Below, piece by piece: positions 20,014 to 28,713 of a DNA stretch of 54,865 nucleotides. Under the pieces are notes generated by a model. The model was not told the DNA's origin. It made no database searches and saw only the letters and a program-made list of their open reading frames with translations. Numbering within the stretch: position 1 is the stretch's first letter; every line of letters begins with the position of its first letter. The translations under genes and the position numbers were made by a program. The stretch lies in NCBI RefSeq assembly GCF_000226215.1, contig NZ_AGFF01000019.1, forward strand, positions 1 to 54,865, in the 5' to 3' direction. This stretch comes from Dietzia alimentaria 72 (GTDB lineage Bacteria; Actinomycetota; Actinomycetes; Mycobacteriales; Mycobacteriaceae).

Positions 20014-20610
20014 ATGCGTATCTCCCGCCCTGTCATCGCTTCTACCGTTGCACTCGCCGCCATGGCCGCGGTCGGTGTCGCATCAGGACGGGTGGAGGCT
20101 CCAGATTCCGCGCCCATCGTCGTGGAGGCCGCCGACGTGGCGCCCGCGGCGCTGCCTTCGCTGACATTCCCGGCGGGCGTGTACATGGAGAAGCGGATTA
20201 GCGACCAGGTCAACATCCCGGCGGGTGCGACCATCAGCTTCCGCGGCCTGCCCCCGGGCCTGACCTACGATCCGGTCACCACCGCGATCAAGGGTGTCCC
20301 CACCACCCCTGGCGTATACAAGCCGGTTGCGACCGCGAGTATCGCCGGCATCCCAATGCGCACGGAGAGCACCACCGTGACCATTACCGGTGGTGGCGGC
20401 GGAGCCTCTAACCCGGCGCCGGCTCCCGGGCGTCCTCCGGCTCCTGCCCCGGCCCCCGCTCCCGCTCCCGGCACGATTAACATCGCCGATATCCAGGGGC
20501 TGCCCGTGCCGCAGCCAGTCAAGGACGCGCTACTCGGCGCCGCGCTCGCGATCAATGACGGCATCCAGAACGCCTGGAACGCGGTCCCCGCGGGCTCGCT
20601 CGGCAAGTGA
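20014..20610 (+). CDS. Secreted Ig-like protein with Pro-Ala linker
   Basis: This 198-residue protein starts MRISRPVIASTVALAAMAAVGVASG, a signal peptide. The putative Ig domain (about 45-125) has ISFRGLPPGLTYDPVTTAIKGVPTTPGVYKP, the same layout as its two larger relatives. A Pro-Ala repeat linker (PAPAPAPAPAPG) leads to a 45-residue amphipathic C-terminal segment starting INIADIQGLPVPQPVKDALLGAAL. GAAAGG precedes the ATG. It is the last and smallest of the four-gene group. Function unknown. Confidence 0.72.
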   Translation: MRISRPVIASTVALAAMAAVGVASGRVEAPDSAPIVVEAADVAPAALPSLTFPAGVYMEKRISDQVNIPAGATISFRGLPPGLTYDPVTTAIKGVPTTPGVYKPVATASIAGIPMRTESTTVTITGGGGGASNPAPAPGRPPAPAPAPAPAPGTINIADIQGLPVPQPVKDALLGAALAINDGIQNAWNAVPAGSLGK

Positions 20611-20624
20611 CCCACTAGCCGTAT

Positions 20625-20669
20625 ACGACGGCGGCCGCCTCCCGGTGATCAGGGGGCGGCCGCCGTCGT
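20625..20669. terminator. Bidirectional hairpin between convergent genes
   Basis: ACGACGGCGGCCGCC (20625-20639) pairs perfectly with GGCGGCCGCCGTCGT (20655-20669) around a 15-nt loop. It sits between the Ig-like protein gene and menA, which converge. Confidence 0.75.
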
Positions 20670-20678
20670 TGTCAATCG

Positions 20679-21605
20679 TCAGAGCGTGGCGATGACCAGG
20701 CCACACGCCACCAGCACGCTCCACGCGAGCATCGCGAACCCGGCCAGGCCGAGCGCGGGGATGAGATCCGCGCCGGTGGCGCGGGCGCGGACCGGGCCGT
20801 TGGCCTTCCACGCCACGGGCATGGCCACCAGGCCCAGCAGCGCCCACGGGGTGGCCGGGATCAGCGCCAGCGTCGCCACTAGCGGGACGAGCAGTTCGAG
20901 GAGGGCGTGCAGTCCGCGGGTGTTGGAGTCGCCCAGGCGTACCGCCAGCGTGATCTTGCCGGTCTCCGAGTCCGAGGCGATGTCCCGCAGATTGTTAGTC
21001 AGGTTCACGGCACATGAGAAACTGCCGACCGCGATCGCCGCGACCACCGCGTACCAGGTCACCGAGCCGAGCTGGGTGAACTGCGTACCAAGCACGGCGA
21101 CCAGTCCAAAGAACACGAACACCGCCACCTCGCCGAGTCCGCGGTACCCGTATGGCTTCTTGCCGCCCGTGTAGAACCACGCCGCGAGAATGCACACCAG
21201 ACCCACCAGCATGAGCCACGGGGCCGAGGTGGCACTGAGCACGATTCCCGCCAACCCGCCCAGCCCGAGGAAGCCAAAAGCCACTTTCTTCACCGTGGCC
21301 GGTCGCGCCAGTCCCGAGCCCACGAGGCGTAGGGGGCCCACCCGGTCGTCGTCGGTGCCGCGGATGCCGTCCGAGTAGTCGTTGGCGTAATTGACGCCCA
21401 CGATGAACGACCACGCCACCACCAGCGCGAGCAGCGCCTTCCACCACACGAACCCGCCCGCGAATGCGGCGACGGCCGAACCCACCACGACCGGAGCGAA
21501 AGCATTGGGCCACGTCCGCGGGCGGGCCCCTTCAAGCCATTCGGAGAGTGTGGCGCCGCCCGGCTCGGCGGGGATGTCGGGGGAATGTGAGGTCTCGCGC
21601 GTCAT
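20679..21605 (-). CDS. menA: 1,4-dihydroxy-2-naphthoate polyprenyltransferase
   Basis: MenA prenylates DHNA to demethylmenaquinone in the membrane. The 308-residue protein has the Asp-rich prenyl-diphosphate site NYANDYSDGIRGTDDDR near residues 72-88, the second Asp motif NLTNNLRDIASDSETGK, and eight to nine hydrophobic segments. ATG 21605 overlaps the menE stop, so menB-menE-menA read as one minus-strand operon. The prenyl donor could come from the polyprenyl synthase at 34200. A strong hairpin follows the gene. Confidence 0.94.
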   Translation of the reverse strand: MTRETSHSPDIPAEPGGATLSEWLEGARPRTWPNAFAPVVVGSAVAAFAGGFVWWKALLALVVAWSFIVGVNYANDYSDGIRGTDDDRVGPLRLVGSGLARPATVKKVAFGFLGLGGLAGIVLSATSAPWLMLVGLVCILAAWFYTGGKKPYGYRGLGEVAVFVFFGLVAVLGTQFTQLGSVTWYAVVAAIAVGSFSCAVNLTNNLRDIASDSETGKITLAVRLGDSNTRGLHALLELLVPLVATLALIPATPWALLGLVAMPVAWKANGPVRARATGADLIPALGLAGFAMLAWSVLVACGLVIATL

Positions 21606-22768
21606 TCTCTTATTGTTCCATCGACAAAGCCCCGGGCGATGCCGCGCCGGTCCACCTTGCCTCCCGGGAGTGTCGGCAGGGCCGGGAGTACCGCCACGGC
21701 GGCTGGCGCCGAGTGCGTGCCGAGGAGTTCGGTCACATGCGTCCGCAGTTCATCAGCATCCGCCGGGGAACGCAGCGTCACCGCGGCGAGGGGCCTGGTG
21801 CCCAGCCGTGTGTCGGGAATGCCGACCACCGCAACGTCCACCACCGCGGCGTGCTTCCGGAGCGCGTCCTCGACGGTCTGCGGGAGCAGCGTCAGCCCGC
21901 CAACGGTCAATGCCTCGTCGAGCCTGCCCAGGATCCGGAGGCTGCCGTCCGGCTCCACGCGTCCGGCGTCGTCGGTGCGGAACCACCCGTCCCGGGCGAA
22001 TGCCGGATGATCGGGCGCGTTCCGGTATCCCCGTGCGAGCTGCGGGCCGGACAGCCAGACGCGGCCCTCGTCGTCGTCGACCTCAATCCCCACCCCGGGC
22101 AACGGCACACCGTCGTAGACGCACCCTCCAGCGGTCTCGCTCATCCCGTACGTGCGGACGACACGAATCCCCGCGTCGGCGGCGCGGGCGAGCAATTCTG
22201 GCGCGGCTGCCGCGCCGCCCAGAAGGACCGCGTCCAGGTCAGCGAGCGCGGCCACGGCATCCGGCGAGCCCTCGTCGAGCACCTTGGCCAATTGGCCGGG
22301 CACCAGCGAGGTGTAGCGGCAGCCCGGAACGGCCTCCGTCAGCAACTCCGGGTCGAACCCGCCGGTCACGTCCACGACCACCGGCTCGTACCCGGCCCTC
22401 AGCGAACGCAGGATCACCTGCAGGCCGGCGATGTGATGTGCAGGCAGGGCCAGCAGCCACCGGCCGGGCTCGCCCAACACATGGTCGGTGGCCGAGGCCG
22501 AGGCGCCCAGGGCCGCGGTCGAGAGCATCGCTCCCTTGGGTGTGCCGGTGGAGCCGGAGGTGCTCACCACCATCGCGGTGCGGCTGTCGATCGGCTCGCC
22601 GGGGCGCTGGCTCTGCTCCAGGACCCGCGTGCGGGCCGGGTCGTCGGCGGGGACGGGCAGGAGCGCCGGGCCGCGGCCGGCCAGCATGTTCTCCAGCGTG
22701 GGGAACACCTCGGCGACCGCCCGCCCGCTGGGGACGGGCAGGGTGCGCAGTTCGCGGGTCTCTGTCAT
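21602..22768 (-). CDS. menE: o-succinylbenzoate-CoA ligase
   Basis: MenE activates o-succinylbenzoate with ATP and CoA. At 388 residues it is shorter than typical ANL ligases, as usual for actinobacterial MenE. The P-loop VSTSGSTGTPKGAM is at residues 68-81, ALPAHHIAGLQ follows, then TYGMSETAGGCVYDG, a WFRTDDAGR hinge region, LGRLDEALTVGG and the C-terminal Lys in LPGGKVDRRG. It overlaps menA by 4 nt and begins 34 nt after menB. Confidence 0.92.
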   Translation of the reverse strand: MTETRELRTLPVPSGRAVAEVFPTLENMLAGRGPALLPVPADDPARTRVLEQSQRPGEPIDSRTAMVVSTSGSTGTPKGAMLSTAALGASASATDHVLGEPGRWLLALPAHHIAGLQVILRSLRAGYEPVVVDVTGGFDPELLTEAVPGCRYTSLVPGQLAKVLDEGSPDAVAALADLDAVLLGGAAAAPELLARAADAGIRVVRTYGMSETAGGCVYDGVPLPGVGIEVDDDEGRVWLSGPQLARGYRNAPDHPAFARDGWFRTDDAGRVEPDGSLRILGRLDEALTVGGLTLLPQTVEDALRKHAAVVDVAVVGIPDTRLGTRPLAAVTLRSPADADELRTHVTELLGTHSAPAAVAVLPALPTLPGGKVDRRGIARGFVDGTIRE

Positions 22769-22802
22769 ATCCGGCCTGGCGTCGGTTCCGAGACGTGCGA
22801 AC

Positions 22803-23798
22803 TCAGTAGTAGTACGGGTAGTCGTCCCAGTTGGGCTCGCGCTTTTCCAGGAACGCGTCGCGGCCCTCCACTGCCTCGTCGGTCATATAGGCCAGGCGTG
22901 TGGCCTCGCCGGCGAACACCTGCTGGCCCATCAGCCCGTCGTCGGTGAGGTTGAATGCGAACTTGAGCATGCGTTGCGCCGTGGGCGACTTGCCGTTGAT
23001 CTTGCGTGCCCACTCGATGGCGGTGTTCTCGAGCTCGGCGTGGTCGATCACCCGGTTGACCGCGCCCATCTGGAACATCTCCTCGGCCGTGTACGCCTCG
23101 CCCAGGAAGAAGATCTCGCGCGCGAACTTCTGACCGGTCTGCTTGGCCAGGTAGGCGCTGCCATATCCGGCGTCGAACGAGCCTACATCGGCGTCGGTCT
23201 GCTTGAACCGCGCGTGCTCGCGGCTGGCCAGGGTCAGGTCCGACACCACGTGCAGCGAGTGCCCACCGCCAGCCGCCCAGCCGTTGACCAGGCAGATCAC
23301 CACCTTGGGCATCGTGCGGATGAGCCGCTGGACCTCCAGGATGTGCAGACGCCCACCCTCAGCCTTCACGCGGGCCTGGTCGACCTTGTCGGCGGTCGCC
23401 CCGGCCACGTCCGAATCGTGTTCGGTCGAGTACTGATAGCCCGAACGGCCGCGGATGCGCTGGTCGCCGCCGGAGCAGAACGCCCAGCCCCCGTCCTTCG
23501 CGCTGGGGCCGTTGCCGGTGAACAGGATCGTGCCGACGTCAGGCGAGCGGCGCGCGTGGTCGAACACGCGGTACAGCTCGTCCACCGTGTGGGGGCGGAA
23601 CGCGTTGCGCACCTCGGGTCGATCGAATGCGATCCGCACGATGCCGTTGACCCGCCCCTCGCCCACGTGACGGTGGTAGGTCAGATCAGTCAGGTCCACG
23701 CCGTTGCGGAAACCCTCGATCTCCCGCCACTGCGACGGATCAAACGGGTTGTCGTCCTGGTCTGCTCGGTCTGCGGCGGCGGAACTCTGCTCAGTCAT
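22803..23798 (-). CDS. menB: 1,4-dihydroxy-2-naphthoyl-CoA synthase
   Basis: MenB closes the second ring of DHNA-CoA from o-succinylbenzoyl-CoA. The 331-residue crotonase has the actinobacterial extended N-terminus, FDRPEVRNAFRPHTVDEL, the oxyanion motif GGWAFCSGGDQRIRG, NGWAAGGGHSLHVVSDLTLA, the catalytic region TDADVGSFDAGYGSAYLA, and the C-terminal EKREPNWDDYPYYY. It is first in menB-menE-menA. The ATG is 7 nt after a TAACGT -10, consistent with a leaderless transcript, in a 23-bp gap shared with menC. Confidence 0.96.
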   Translation of the reverse strand: MTEQSSAAADRADQDDNPFDPSQWREIEGFRNGVDLTDLTYHRHVGEGRVNGIVRIAFDRPEVRNAFRPHTVDELYRVFDHARRSPDVGTILFTGNGPSAKDGGWAFCSGGDQRIRGRSGYQYSTEHDSDVAGATADKVDQARVKAEGGRLHILEVQRLIRTMPKVVICLVNGWAAGGGHSLHVVSDLTLASREHARFKQTDADVGSFDAGYGSAYLAKQTGQKFAREIFFLGEAYTAEEMFQMGAVNRVIDHAELENTAIEWARKINGKSPTAQRMLKFAFNLTDDGLMGQQVFAGEATRLAYMTDEAVEGRDAFLEKREPNWDDYPYYY

Positions 23799-23821
23799 GT
23801 CTCTGACGTTAGCGTGGACCT
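23799..23821. promoter_or_regulatory. Overlapping divergent leaderless promoters of menB and menC
   Basis: In this 23-bp gap the minus strand has TAACGT (23811-23806) 7 nt before the menB ATG. The plus strand has TAGCGT (23810-23815) 6 nt before the menC ATG. The two -10 elements overlap by 2 bp, so both polymerases could not open this DNA at once. The -35 regions would lie inside the opposing coding sequences. Confidence 0.55.
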
Positions 23822-24895
23822 ATGACATGCGTGCCGGCCCCCGAGTCGATCGACGATCTGCTCGCCCGCGTGCACGTTGTGGCGCTGCCGATGCGGGTGC
23901 GGTTCCGTGGCATCACCGAGCGGGAGGTCGCGCTGGTCGAAGGGCCGGCCGGTTGGGGAGAGTTCGGCGCGTTCCGCGAGTACGGCGACGCCGAGGCCGC
24001 CCACTGGCTGGCGTCGGCTGTGGAGATGGCCTGGCAGGGGCCCCCGCCGGCGCTCCGGTCCCGGGTGGCGGTCAACGCGACCGTCCCCGCGGTCGCGGCC
24101 GGCGAGGTGGCGGGCATACTCGAACGCTTTCCCGGCTGCATGACGGTCAAGGTAAAGGTCGCCGAATCCGGGCAGCACCTCGTCGACGACGTGGCCCGCG
24201 TCGCCGCAGTCCTACAGGCCCGGCCCGGTGCACGGATCCGGGTGGATGCCAACGGAGCGTGGTCGGTGGCCGAGGCCGCTCATGCCGTGCGCGTGCTGGA
24301 CCAGGCCGTCCGCGCCGCCGACGCCTCGCGCACTCCCGGCACCGGGCCGGTGTCGCTGGACGGGCCCGGACTGGAGTACGTGGAGCAGCCGTGTGCGACC
24401 GTCGACGAGCTGGTCGAGTTGCGCCGACGCCTGGCCGACGACGGAGTGCTGGTGGACGTGGCCGCCGATGAGTCGATCCGCCGCGCGGAAGACCCCCTGC
24501 GCGTGGTGCGGGCGGGTGGCGCCGACCGCGCAGTGGTCAAAGTTGCACCCCTGGGCGGGCCCCGCCGGCTGTTGGCAGTGGCCGCAGAGTTGGGCATCCC
24601 GGTCACCGTGTCGTCCGCGTTGGATTCGGCGGTCGGGGTGGCGGCGGGTGTCGCGGCTGCCGCAGCGTTGCCGGGGACGGGAGTCGGTGACGACGAGATC
24701 CCCGCCGCCGGGCTGGGCACGGGCGGATTCTTCGTTGAAGACGTGATCGAACCGGGTGCGTTCGTGTTGGAAGGCGGCTATTTCTCCGTCCGCTCCGTGG
24801 CTCCGGACCCGGCCCGGCTGGACAGTTTGCGCGGGGGCGGCCAGCGGCGCGACTGGTGGCTGGAACGGATCCGCCGCTGCCACGCTCTCCTCTGA
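23822..24895 (+). CDS. menC: o-succinylbenzoate synthase
   Basis: MenC dehydrates SHCHC to o-succinylbenzoate. This 357-residue enolase-superfamily protein has the catalytic Lys pair in TVKVKV (K110, K112), the metal ligands VDANGAW (D142), VEQP and ADES, the second catalytic Lys in VKVAPLGG, and SSALDSAVG. It is longer than usual because of an insert near 160-175 and a C-terminal tail. ATG 23822 follows a TAGCGT -10 by 6 nt. It diverges from menB. Confidence 0.92.
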   Translation: MTCVPAPESIDDLLARVHVVALPMRVRFRGITEREVALVEGPAGWGEFGAFREYGDAEAAHWLASAVEMAWQGPPPALRSRVAVNATVPAVAAGEVAGILERFPGCMTVKVKVAESGQHLVDDVARVAAVLQARPGARIRVDANGAWSVAEAAHAVRVLDQAVRAADASRTPGTGPVSLDGPGLEYVEQPCATVDELVELRRRLADDGVLVDVAADESIRRAEDPLRVVRAGGADRAVVKVAPLGGPRRLLAVAAELGIPVTVSSALDSAVGVAAGVAAAAALPGTGVGDDEIPAAGLGTGGFFVEDVIEPGAFVLEGGYFSVRSVAPDPARLDSLRGGGQRRDWWLERIRRCHALL

Positions 24896-24985
24896 CCTCG
24901 GCCCGCCGCGATCCCGGCCCGCCGTCAGAGCCACGATCCCGGTCATCTGCGGGTGCGCCTGTACGACGGACCCAAGGATGCGCCC

Positions 24986-25033
24986 GTCGATGAACTCGCG
25001 CGTGCGCATCGGCGGCGGCGCGAGTGCATCGAC
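24986..25033. repeat. Intergenic palindromic repeat, family A copy 3
   Basis: GTCGATGAACTCGCGC (24986-25001) pairs with GCGCGAGTGCATCGAC (25018-25033) with one mismatch and a 16-nt loop. It is followed by GTGGCGGATGTGGG. The 244-bp gap 24896-25139 between convergent genes otherwise holds GC-rich GGATGTGGGGG repeats and no gene. Confidence 0.75.
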
Positions 25034-25139
25034 AGTGGCGGATGTGGGGGGCTGGGGCGGATGTGGGGGACTGCGGTGGGTGTGGGGGATGGCGGCGGGT
25101 GCGGATAATTGCGGCGGATGTGGGGGATGGCGCGGGGCG

Positions 25140-25781
25140 CTACTCGGTGGGCCGGGGCAATCTCCGGGTCCGCGGGGCGTATCCCCACTCGTGCCGGCCG
25201 AGGCGCGAGGGCGGGAGCAGCGAACCGAAGTCGGGGAGGCCGTCCCCGGCCAGCACCCCGTCGTCGATCGACACGCTCACCACGCGGCCGAGCACCATCA
25301 CGCTGGATCCCAGGTCGATCAGGTCGTGGCGCACGCACTCGAACGCGATCGGCGCCTCGGCCACGCGAGGGGCCGCCACCACGTCGGACGGGGCTGCGGT
25401 CAGGCCGATTTCCGCGAACTCGTTGATCTCCGGACTGAACGGCGCAGAGGTGGCGTTCATGACCTCCATCAACGATTCGGTCCCGATGTTCACCACGAAC
25501 TCTCCGGTGTCCACAACGTTGCGATACGTGTCCTTCCGGCCGATCGATGTCACCGACAAGATCGCGGGATCGGCGCACGCAACCGTGAAGAAGGAGTACG
25601 GCGCGAGGTTCGGCACCCCGGCGGCGGAAAGCGTGGAGACCCAGGCGATCGGACGAGGCGCTATCGACGCGGTGAGCAGCGGGTACATTCCCTTGCTCGG
25701 CGGGTCGCTGGGTGAGTGGACGGTACGCATCTCGCCAGTCTGCCGTGGATCCGTGTGGCCGGAAGTGACGTGCACCACCAT
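25140..25781 (-). CDS. Flavin reductase-like FMN-binding protein
   Basis: This 213-residue protein matches the flavin reductase-like domain: YPLLTASIAPRPIAWVSTLSAAGVPNLAPYSFF near residues 33-65, a conserved SIGRKDTYRNV segment, and GEFVVNI. Such proteins bind FMN; some reduce free flavin for partner monooxygenases, others have separate roles. No monooxygenase is next to it. It diverges from the WS/DGAT gene. ATG 25781 is used; its ribosome binding site is weak. Confidence 0.85.
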   Translation of the reverse strand: MVVHVTSGHTDPRQTGEMRTVHSPSDPPSKGMYPLLTASIAPRPIAWVSTLSAAGVPNLAPYSFFTVACADPAILSVTSIGRKDTYRNVVDTGEFVVNIGTESLMEVMNATSAPFSPEINEFAEIGLTAAPSDVVAAPRVAEAPIAFECVRHDLIDLGSSVMVLGRVVSVSIDDGVLAGDGLPDFGSLLPPSRLGRHEWGYAPRTRRLPRPTE

Positions 25782-25838
25782 TGCTCTAGCCTAGGAGTAG
25801 CGGCGAAGTGGGGATGACATGTGAGGGGGCCCGAGACG

Positions 25839-27338
25839 ATGCCAGAGACGACGAGCGTGAAGATCCCGTTGAGGGACCAGATGTGGCTACTCATGGACCG
25901 CCCGGGCAACCTCATGTACATCAACTGCGTGCTGTGGTTCTCCCGGGTCCCTGATTGGGACGACGTCACAGAAGCGATCGAGTCCCGGATGATCGAGCCG
26001 TTCCCGGTGTTCCGGCGGGTCCCGGTGCGCCGTCGTCGACGCTGGTACTGGGTCGACGACCCGGATTTCGATCTGACGAACCACGTCGTGCGGCGTCGCC
26101 TGCCCGCTCCCGGTGGGCGGGCCGACGCCGAGGCACACGTGGCCGAGCAGATGGGGGTGCCGCTGCAGGGTGATCAACCGCTGTGGTCGGCCGAGTTCAT
26201 CGAGGGGTACTACCGCGACGGCGCGGACGAGGAGGGGGCGCTCATCCTGTTCCGGGTCCAGCACGGAGTGGTCGACGGCATCCGGCTCACCCAACTCGTG
26301 CTCAACCTCTGTGAGCGCGAGGACGACTCGTCGCCGCCCCGGGTCGGTCGCGAGCTGGCGCTCGGGGCGGGCGGGGTCCTGGGCACGATGGGTGCTATCG
26401 GAGGGGCCGGGGCCGGCATGGCCAAGGACTCGTTCGGGATCGCGCGCGGGTTAACGGGCGCGGCGTTGAGATTTCCGCAGACGATCGGCCGGCTGACCCG
26501 CGACGTGTTGGCACCGGGGCGCGAGCTCTCCCGGGTGCCGACGCGCGCCGTCGAGTCCCTGACGGAGGTCGTCAGCACCAATAACTTCACCGTGAACACG
26601 TATCGCTCGGTGTTCCGGCTGCTGTTCGAGCCGCGCTCGCCGACGCTGCCGTGGACAGGCAGGGCACATCCGGAGAAGAAGGTCTCGTGGGTCTCCGGCC
26701 TGGACCTGGCAGCGGTGAAGCGGGTCGCCCGGGCGCACGACAGCACCGTGACACCGGTGATGATCGCCGCGGTGTCCAAGGCACTCACCGCATATATCCG
26801 CGAGCACGGTGATCGCGAGGTCTCGGACATCAACCTCATGGTCCCGGTTTCGCTGGGGTCGGGTGGGCAGCACGACTCTGGGGAGCTTGGCAACCACATC
26901 ACGCTGGTACTCATGCGACTGCCGCTGGGCATCGACGACCCCAACGAGTTGCTCGAGGCCATCACCACCTCGATGACGCGGGTGCGGTATTCGCTCGAGC
27001 CGCACGTCACGCTCGCGACCATGCTCACCGTGGCCGTAGCGCCGAGCCCGGTGGCGCACGCGATGATTGACTGGTTCGCCAACAAGACGGTGGGCCAGCT
27101 CACCTCGGTGCCGGGTCCGGTCGGGCCGATCTCATTGGGTGGAGCCATTGTCGAGGGCATGCTCGGATGGGTGCCGATGAGTGGCGACCAGGCGCTGGGT
27201 ATCTGCATCTTCAGCTACGACGGCGCCGTCAGCGTGGGGATCGCGACCGACGCCGAGCTCATCCCCGATCCCGGCGAGGTGGCGCGCGGGATCGAGGCCC
27301 AGTTCGCCAGCTTCGACGGCTGGGACGACGAGGGCTGA
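25839..27338 (+). CDS. Wax ester synthase / diacylglycerol acyltransferase family protein
   Basis: This 499-residue acyltransferase would make triacylglycerol or wax ester for storage. It has the condensation-domain motif QHGVVDGIRL with catalytic His142 and Asp146 (HHxxxDG type; the first His is replaced by Gln). It also has the family N-terminus IPLRDQMWLLMDRPGN, NLMVPVSLGS, and near the C-terminus TSVPGPVGPISLGGA. ATG 25839 is preferred with GAGGGGG upstream; GTG 25821 is possible. It stands alone, divergent from the flavin reductase gene. Confidence 0.85.
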   Translation: MPETTSVKIPLRDQMWLLMDRPGNLMYINCVLWFSRVPDWDDVTEAIESRMIEPFPVFRRVPVRRRRRWYWVDDPDFDLTNHVVRRRLPAPGGRADAEAHVAEQMGVPLQGDQPLWSAEFIEGYYRDGADEEGALILFRVQHGVVDGIRLTQLVLNLCEREDDSSPPRVGRELALGAGGVLGTMGAIGGAGAGMAKDSFGIARGLTGAALRFPQTIGRLTRDVLAPGRELSRVPTRAVESLTEVVSTNNFTVNTYRSVFRLLFEPRSPTLPWTGRAHPEKKVSWVSGLDLAAVKRVARAHDSTVTPVMIAAVSKALTAYIREHGDREVSDINLMVPVSLGSGGQHDSGELGNHITLVLMRLPLGIDDPNELLEAITTSMTRVRYSLEPHVTLATMLTVAVAPSPVAHAMIDWFANKTVGQLTSVPGPVGPISLGGAIVEGMLGWVPMSGDQALGICIFSYDGAVSVGIATDAELIPDPGEVARGIEAQFASFDGWDDEG

Positions 27339-27352
27339 GCCGCTCCGCCACG

Positions 27353-27405
27353 CGCCCGGCCCCCGCCACCCGGTCCCCCCGCCGCCCGGCCCCCGCCACC
27401 CGGTC
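27353..27405. repeat. 23-bp direct repeat between convergent genes
   Basis: An identical 23-bp C-rich unit (starting CGCCCGGCCCCCGCC) occurs at 27353-27375 and 27383-27405, a 30-bp period. The second copy ends inside the stop codon of the following minus-strand gene. No hairpin terminator was found here. Confidence 0.7.
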
Positions 27406-28021
27406 ACCACTGCGGCGCGGGTACCTCGGGGTGCGCCGCAAACCATGCGCCGATGTAGGACATGTCGATCGATTGGTCTTCGGCGATCAACTCGTACATC
27501 GTCCGCCCGTCGATCGCCTCCCGGAGGATGTCGGCGTGCCCGGAATGGCGAGTGATCTCGCTGAGTGCGTGCAGCGCGGCCCAGCGCCCGTTGAACGGCG
27601 GCAATCCCGGGGGAAACCACGGCATCTCGGTGGGGACGGGAACGACGGCGTCCAGGTCGGCGCTGCGTAGGTGCGCGAGCCCGGCGGCGCACCGTCGGTC
27701 GTATTCGGTCAGGATCTCCTCGGCGGTGGCGTCGGGATCGACCCGGTTGACGGCCTCGGCCCGGGCGAACGCCTCCGGCAGGGTCCGGCCGGTGTCCGGA
27801 GCATCGGGGGCCGCGGCAGCGCGACCGCACCAATTCACCGCCACCTCGCCAATGTGCAGCAAAAGCCACCCCAGTGTCAGCTCGCTGGTGGGCACGGGGC
27901 GGACGCGTAGCTGGTCGCCGGTGAGGCCGTGGACGATCGACCGGGCGTTGACGAGCGCAGCGTCGATCCACTCGAGCAGGGTTTCGCGTTCGGTGTCGCG
28001 GGTGGCGGGGAACAGGGGCAT
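27404..28021 (-). CDS. DinB superfamily protein (DUF664 type)
   Basis: This 205-residue four-helix protein belongs to the DinB/YfiT superfamily. The metal ligands are visible: His56 in LLLHIGEV, and His159 and His162 in RHSGHADILREAIDG. Related enzymes use a low-molecular-weight thiol or modify thiols, but the substrate here is unknown. A second DinB-type gene lies upstream on the same strand, 27 bp away, and the two likely form an operon. The divergent WYL regulator may control them. Confidence 0.82.
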   Translation of the reverse strand: MPLFPATRDTERETLLEWIDAALVNARSIVHGLTGDQLRVRPVPTSELTLGWLLLHIGEVAVNWCGRAAAAPDAPDTGRTLPEAFARAEAVNRVDPDATAEEILTEYDRRCAAGLAHLRSADLDAVVPVPTEMPWFPPGLPPFNGRWAALHALSEITRHSGHADILREAIDGRTMYELIAEDQSIDMSYIGAWFAAHPEVPAPQW

Positions 28022-28048
28022 GACGACTCCTCGATGAATACGGTTGGG

Positions 28049-28627
28049 TCAGTGGGTGTGGGCGTACAGGTCACGGAGCAGGCACATCTCGGCGCCGTGG
28101 TGGATGACCTCACGATTGATGTGCAGAACCAGGGCGGCCATGGAGTACTCCGCCCACGGGCCCTCGGCCTGGCCCACGGGGGCGGACAGCGCCTCGGCGT
28201 CGAGCGCCCGCACGCCCTCAATCCAGCCCGCGTAGGTGCGATCGAGTTGGGCGAGTCCGTCCGCGGCGTCACCGGCGTACGTGTGGGTCATGTAGTCGTG
28301 GGACGGTCCGCCGAAGTGGGAGTGCCACCGGGTGCCGAGGACCCCGACAACGATGTGGCCGATCCGCCACGCGATGGTCGTCAGCGGGGCGGGCACCGGT
28401 TCCGGGAACTCGAAGTCGATGGTGTGCTCGCCCTCGCCGCCCTGCATAGGCGCGGTACCGGTCCCGCGGGGTCGGACGTCCCAGGTGCGCTCGTCGTCGG
28501 CGGGCGAGTAGTGGTATTCGTCGTCGGTCATGCCCTCCAGGCGGGGCCGCAGTTGGCCGTTCCAGTGGAAGTCGAGCTGCTCGACCAGTTGGGCGGTCCA
28601 GTCGATGGGGCGGGTCGTGGTGGTCAC
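28049..28627 (-). CDS. DinB superfamily protein
   Basis: This 192-residue protein starts with RPIDWTAQLVEQLDFHWNGQLRPRLEGMTDDEY, the standard DinB first helix. Likely metal ligands are His91 in WRIGHIVVGV and His176/His177 in REVIHHGAEMCLLRD. It is only distantly related to the neighbour at 27404. It reads first in a two-gene operon and diverges from the WYL regulator gene with 86 bp between. The substrate is unknown. Confidence 0.82.
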   Translation of the reverse strand: MTTTTRPIDWTAQLVEQLDFHWNGQLRPRLEGMTDDEYHYSPADDERTWDVRPRGTGTAPMQGGEGEHTIDFEFPEPVPAPLTTIAWRIGHIVVGVLGTRWHSHFGGPSHDYMTHTYAGDAADGLAQLDRTYAGWIEGVRALDAEALSAPVGQAEGPWAEYSMAALVLHINREVIHHGAEMCLLRDLYAHTH

Positions 28628-28713
28628 GTTGGTCTCCTGACGGTGGCGGTGTCCGCCCAGCGTGTCAGCCCATCCGGACAGGATCGGTCCGCTGAGGATG
28701 GGACACTCCTGCC

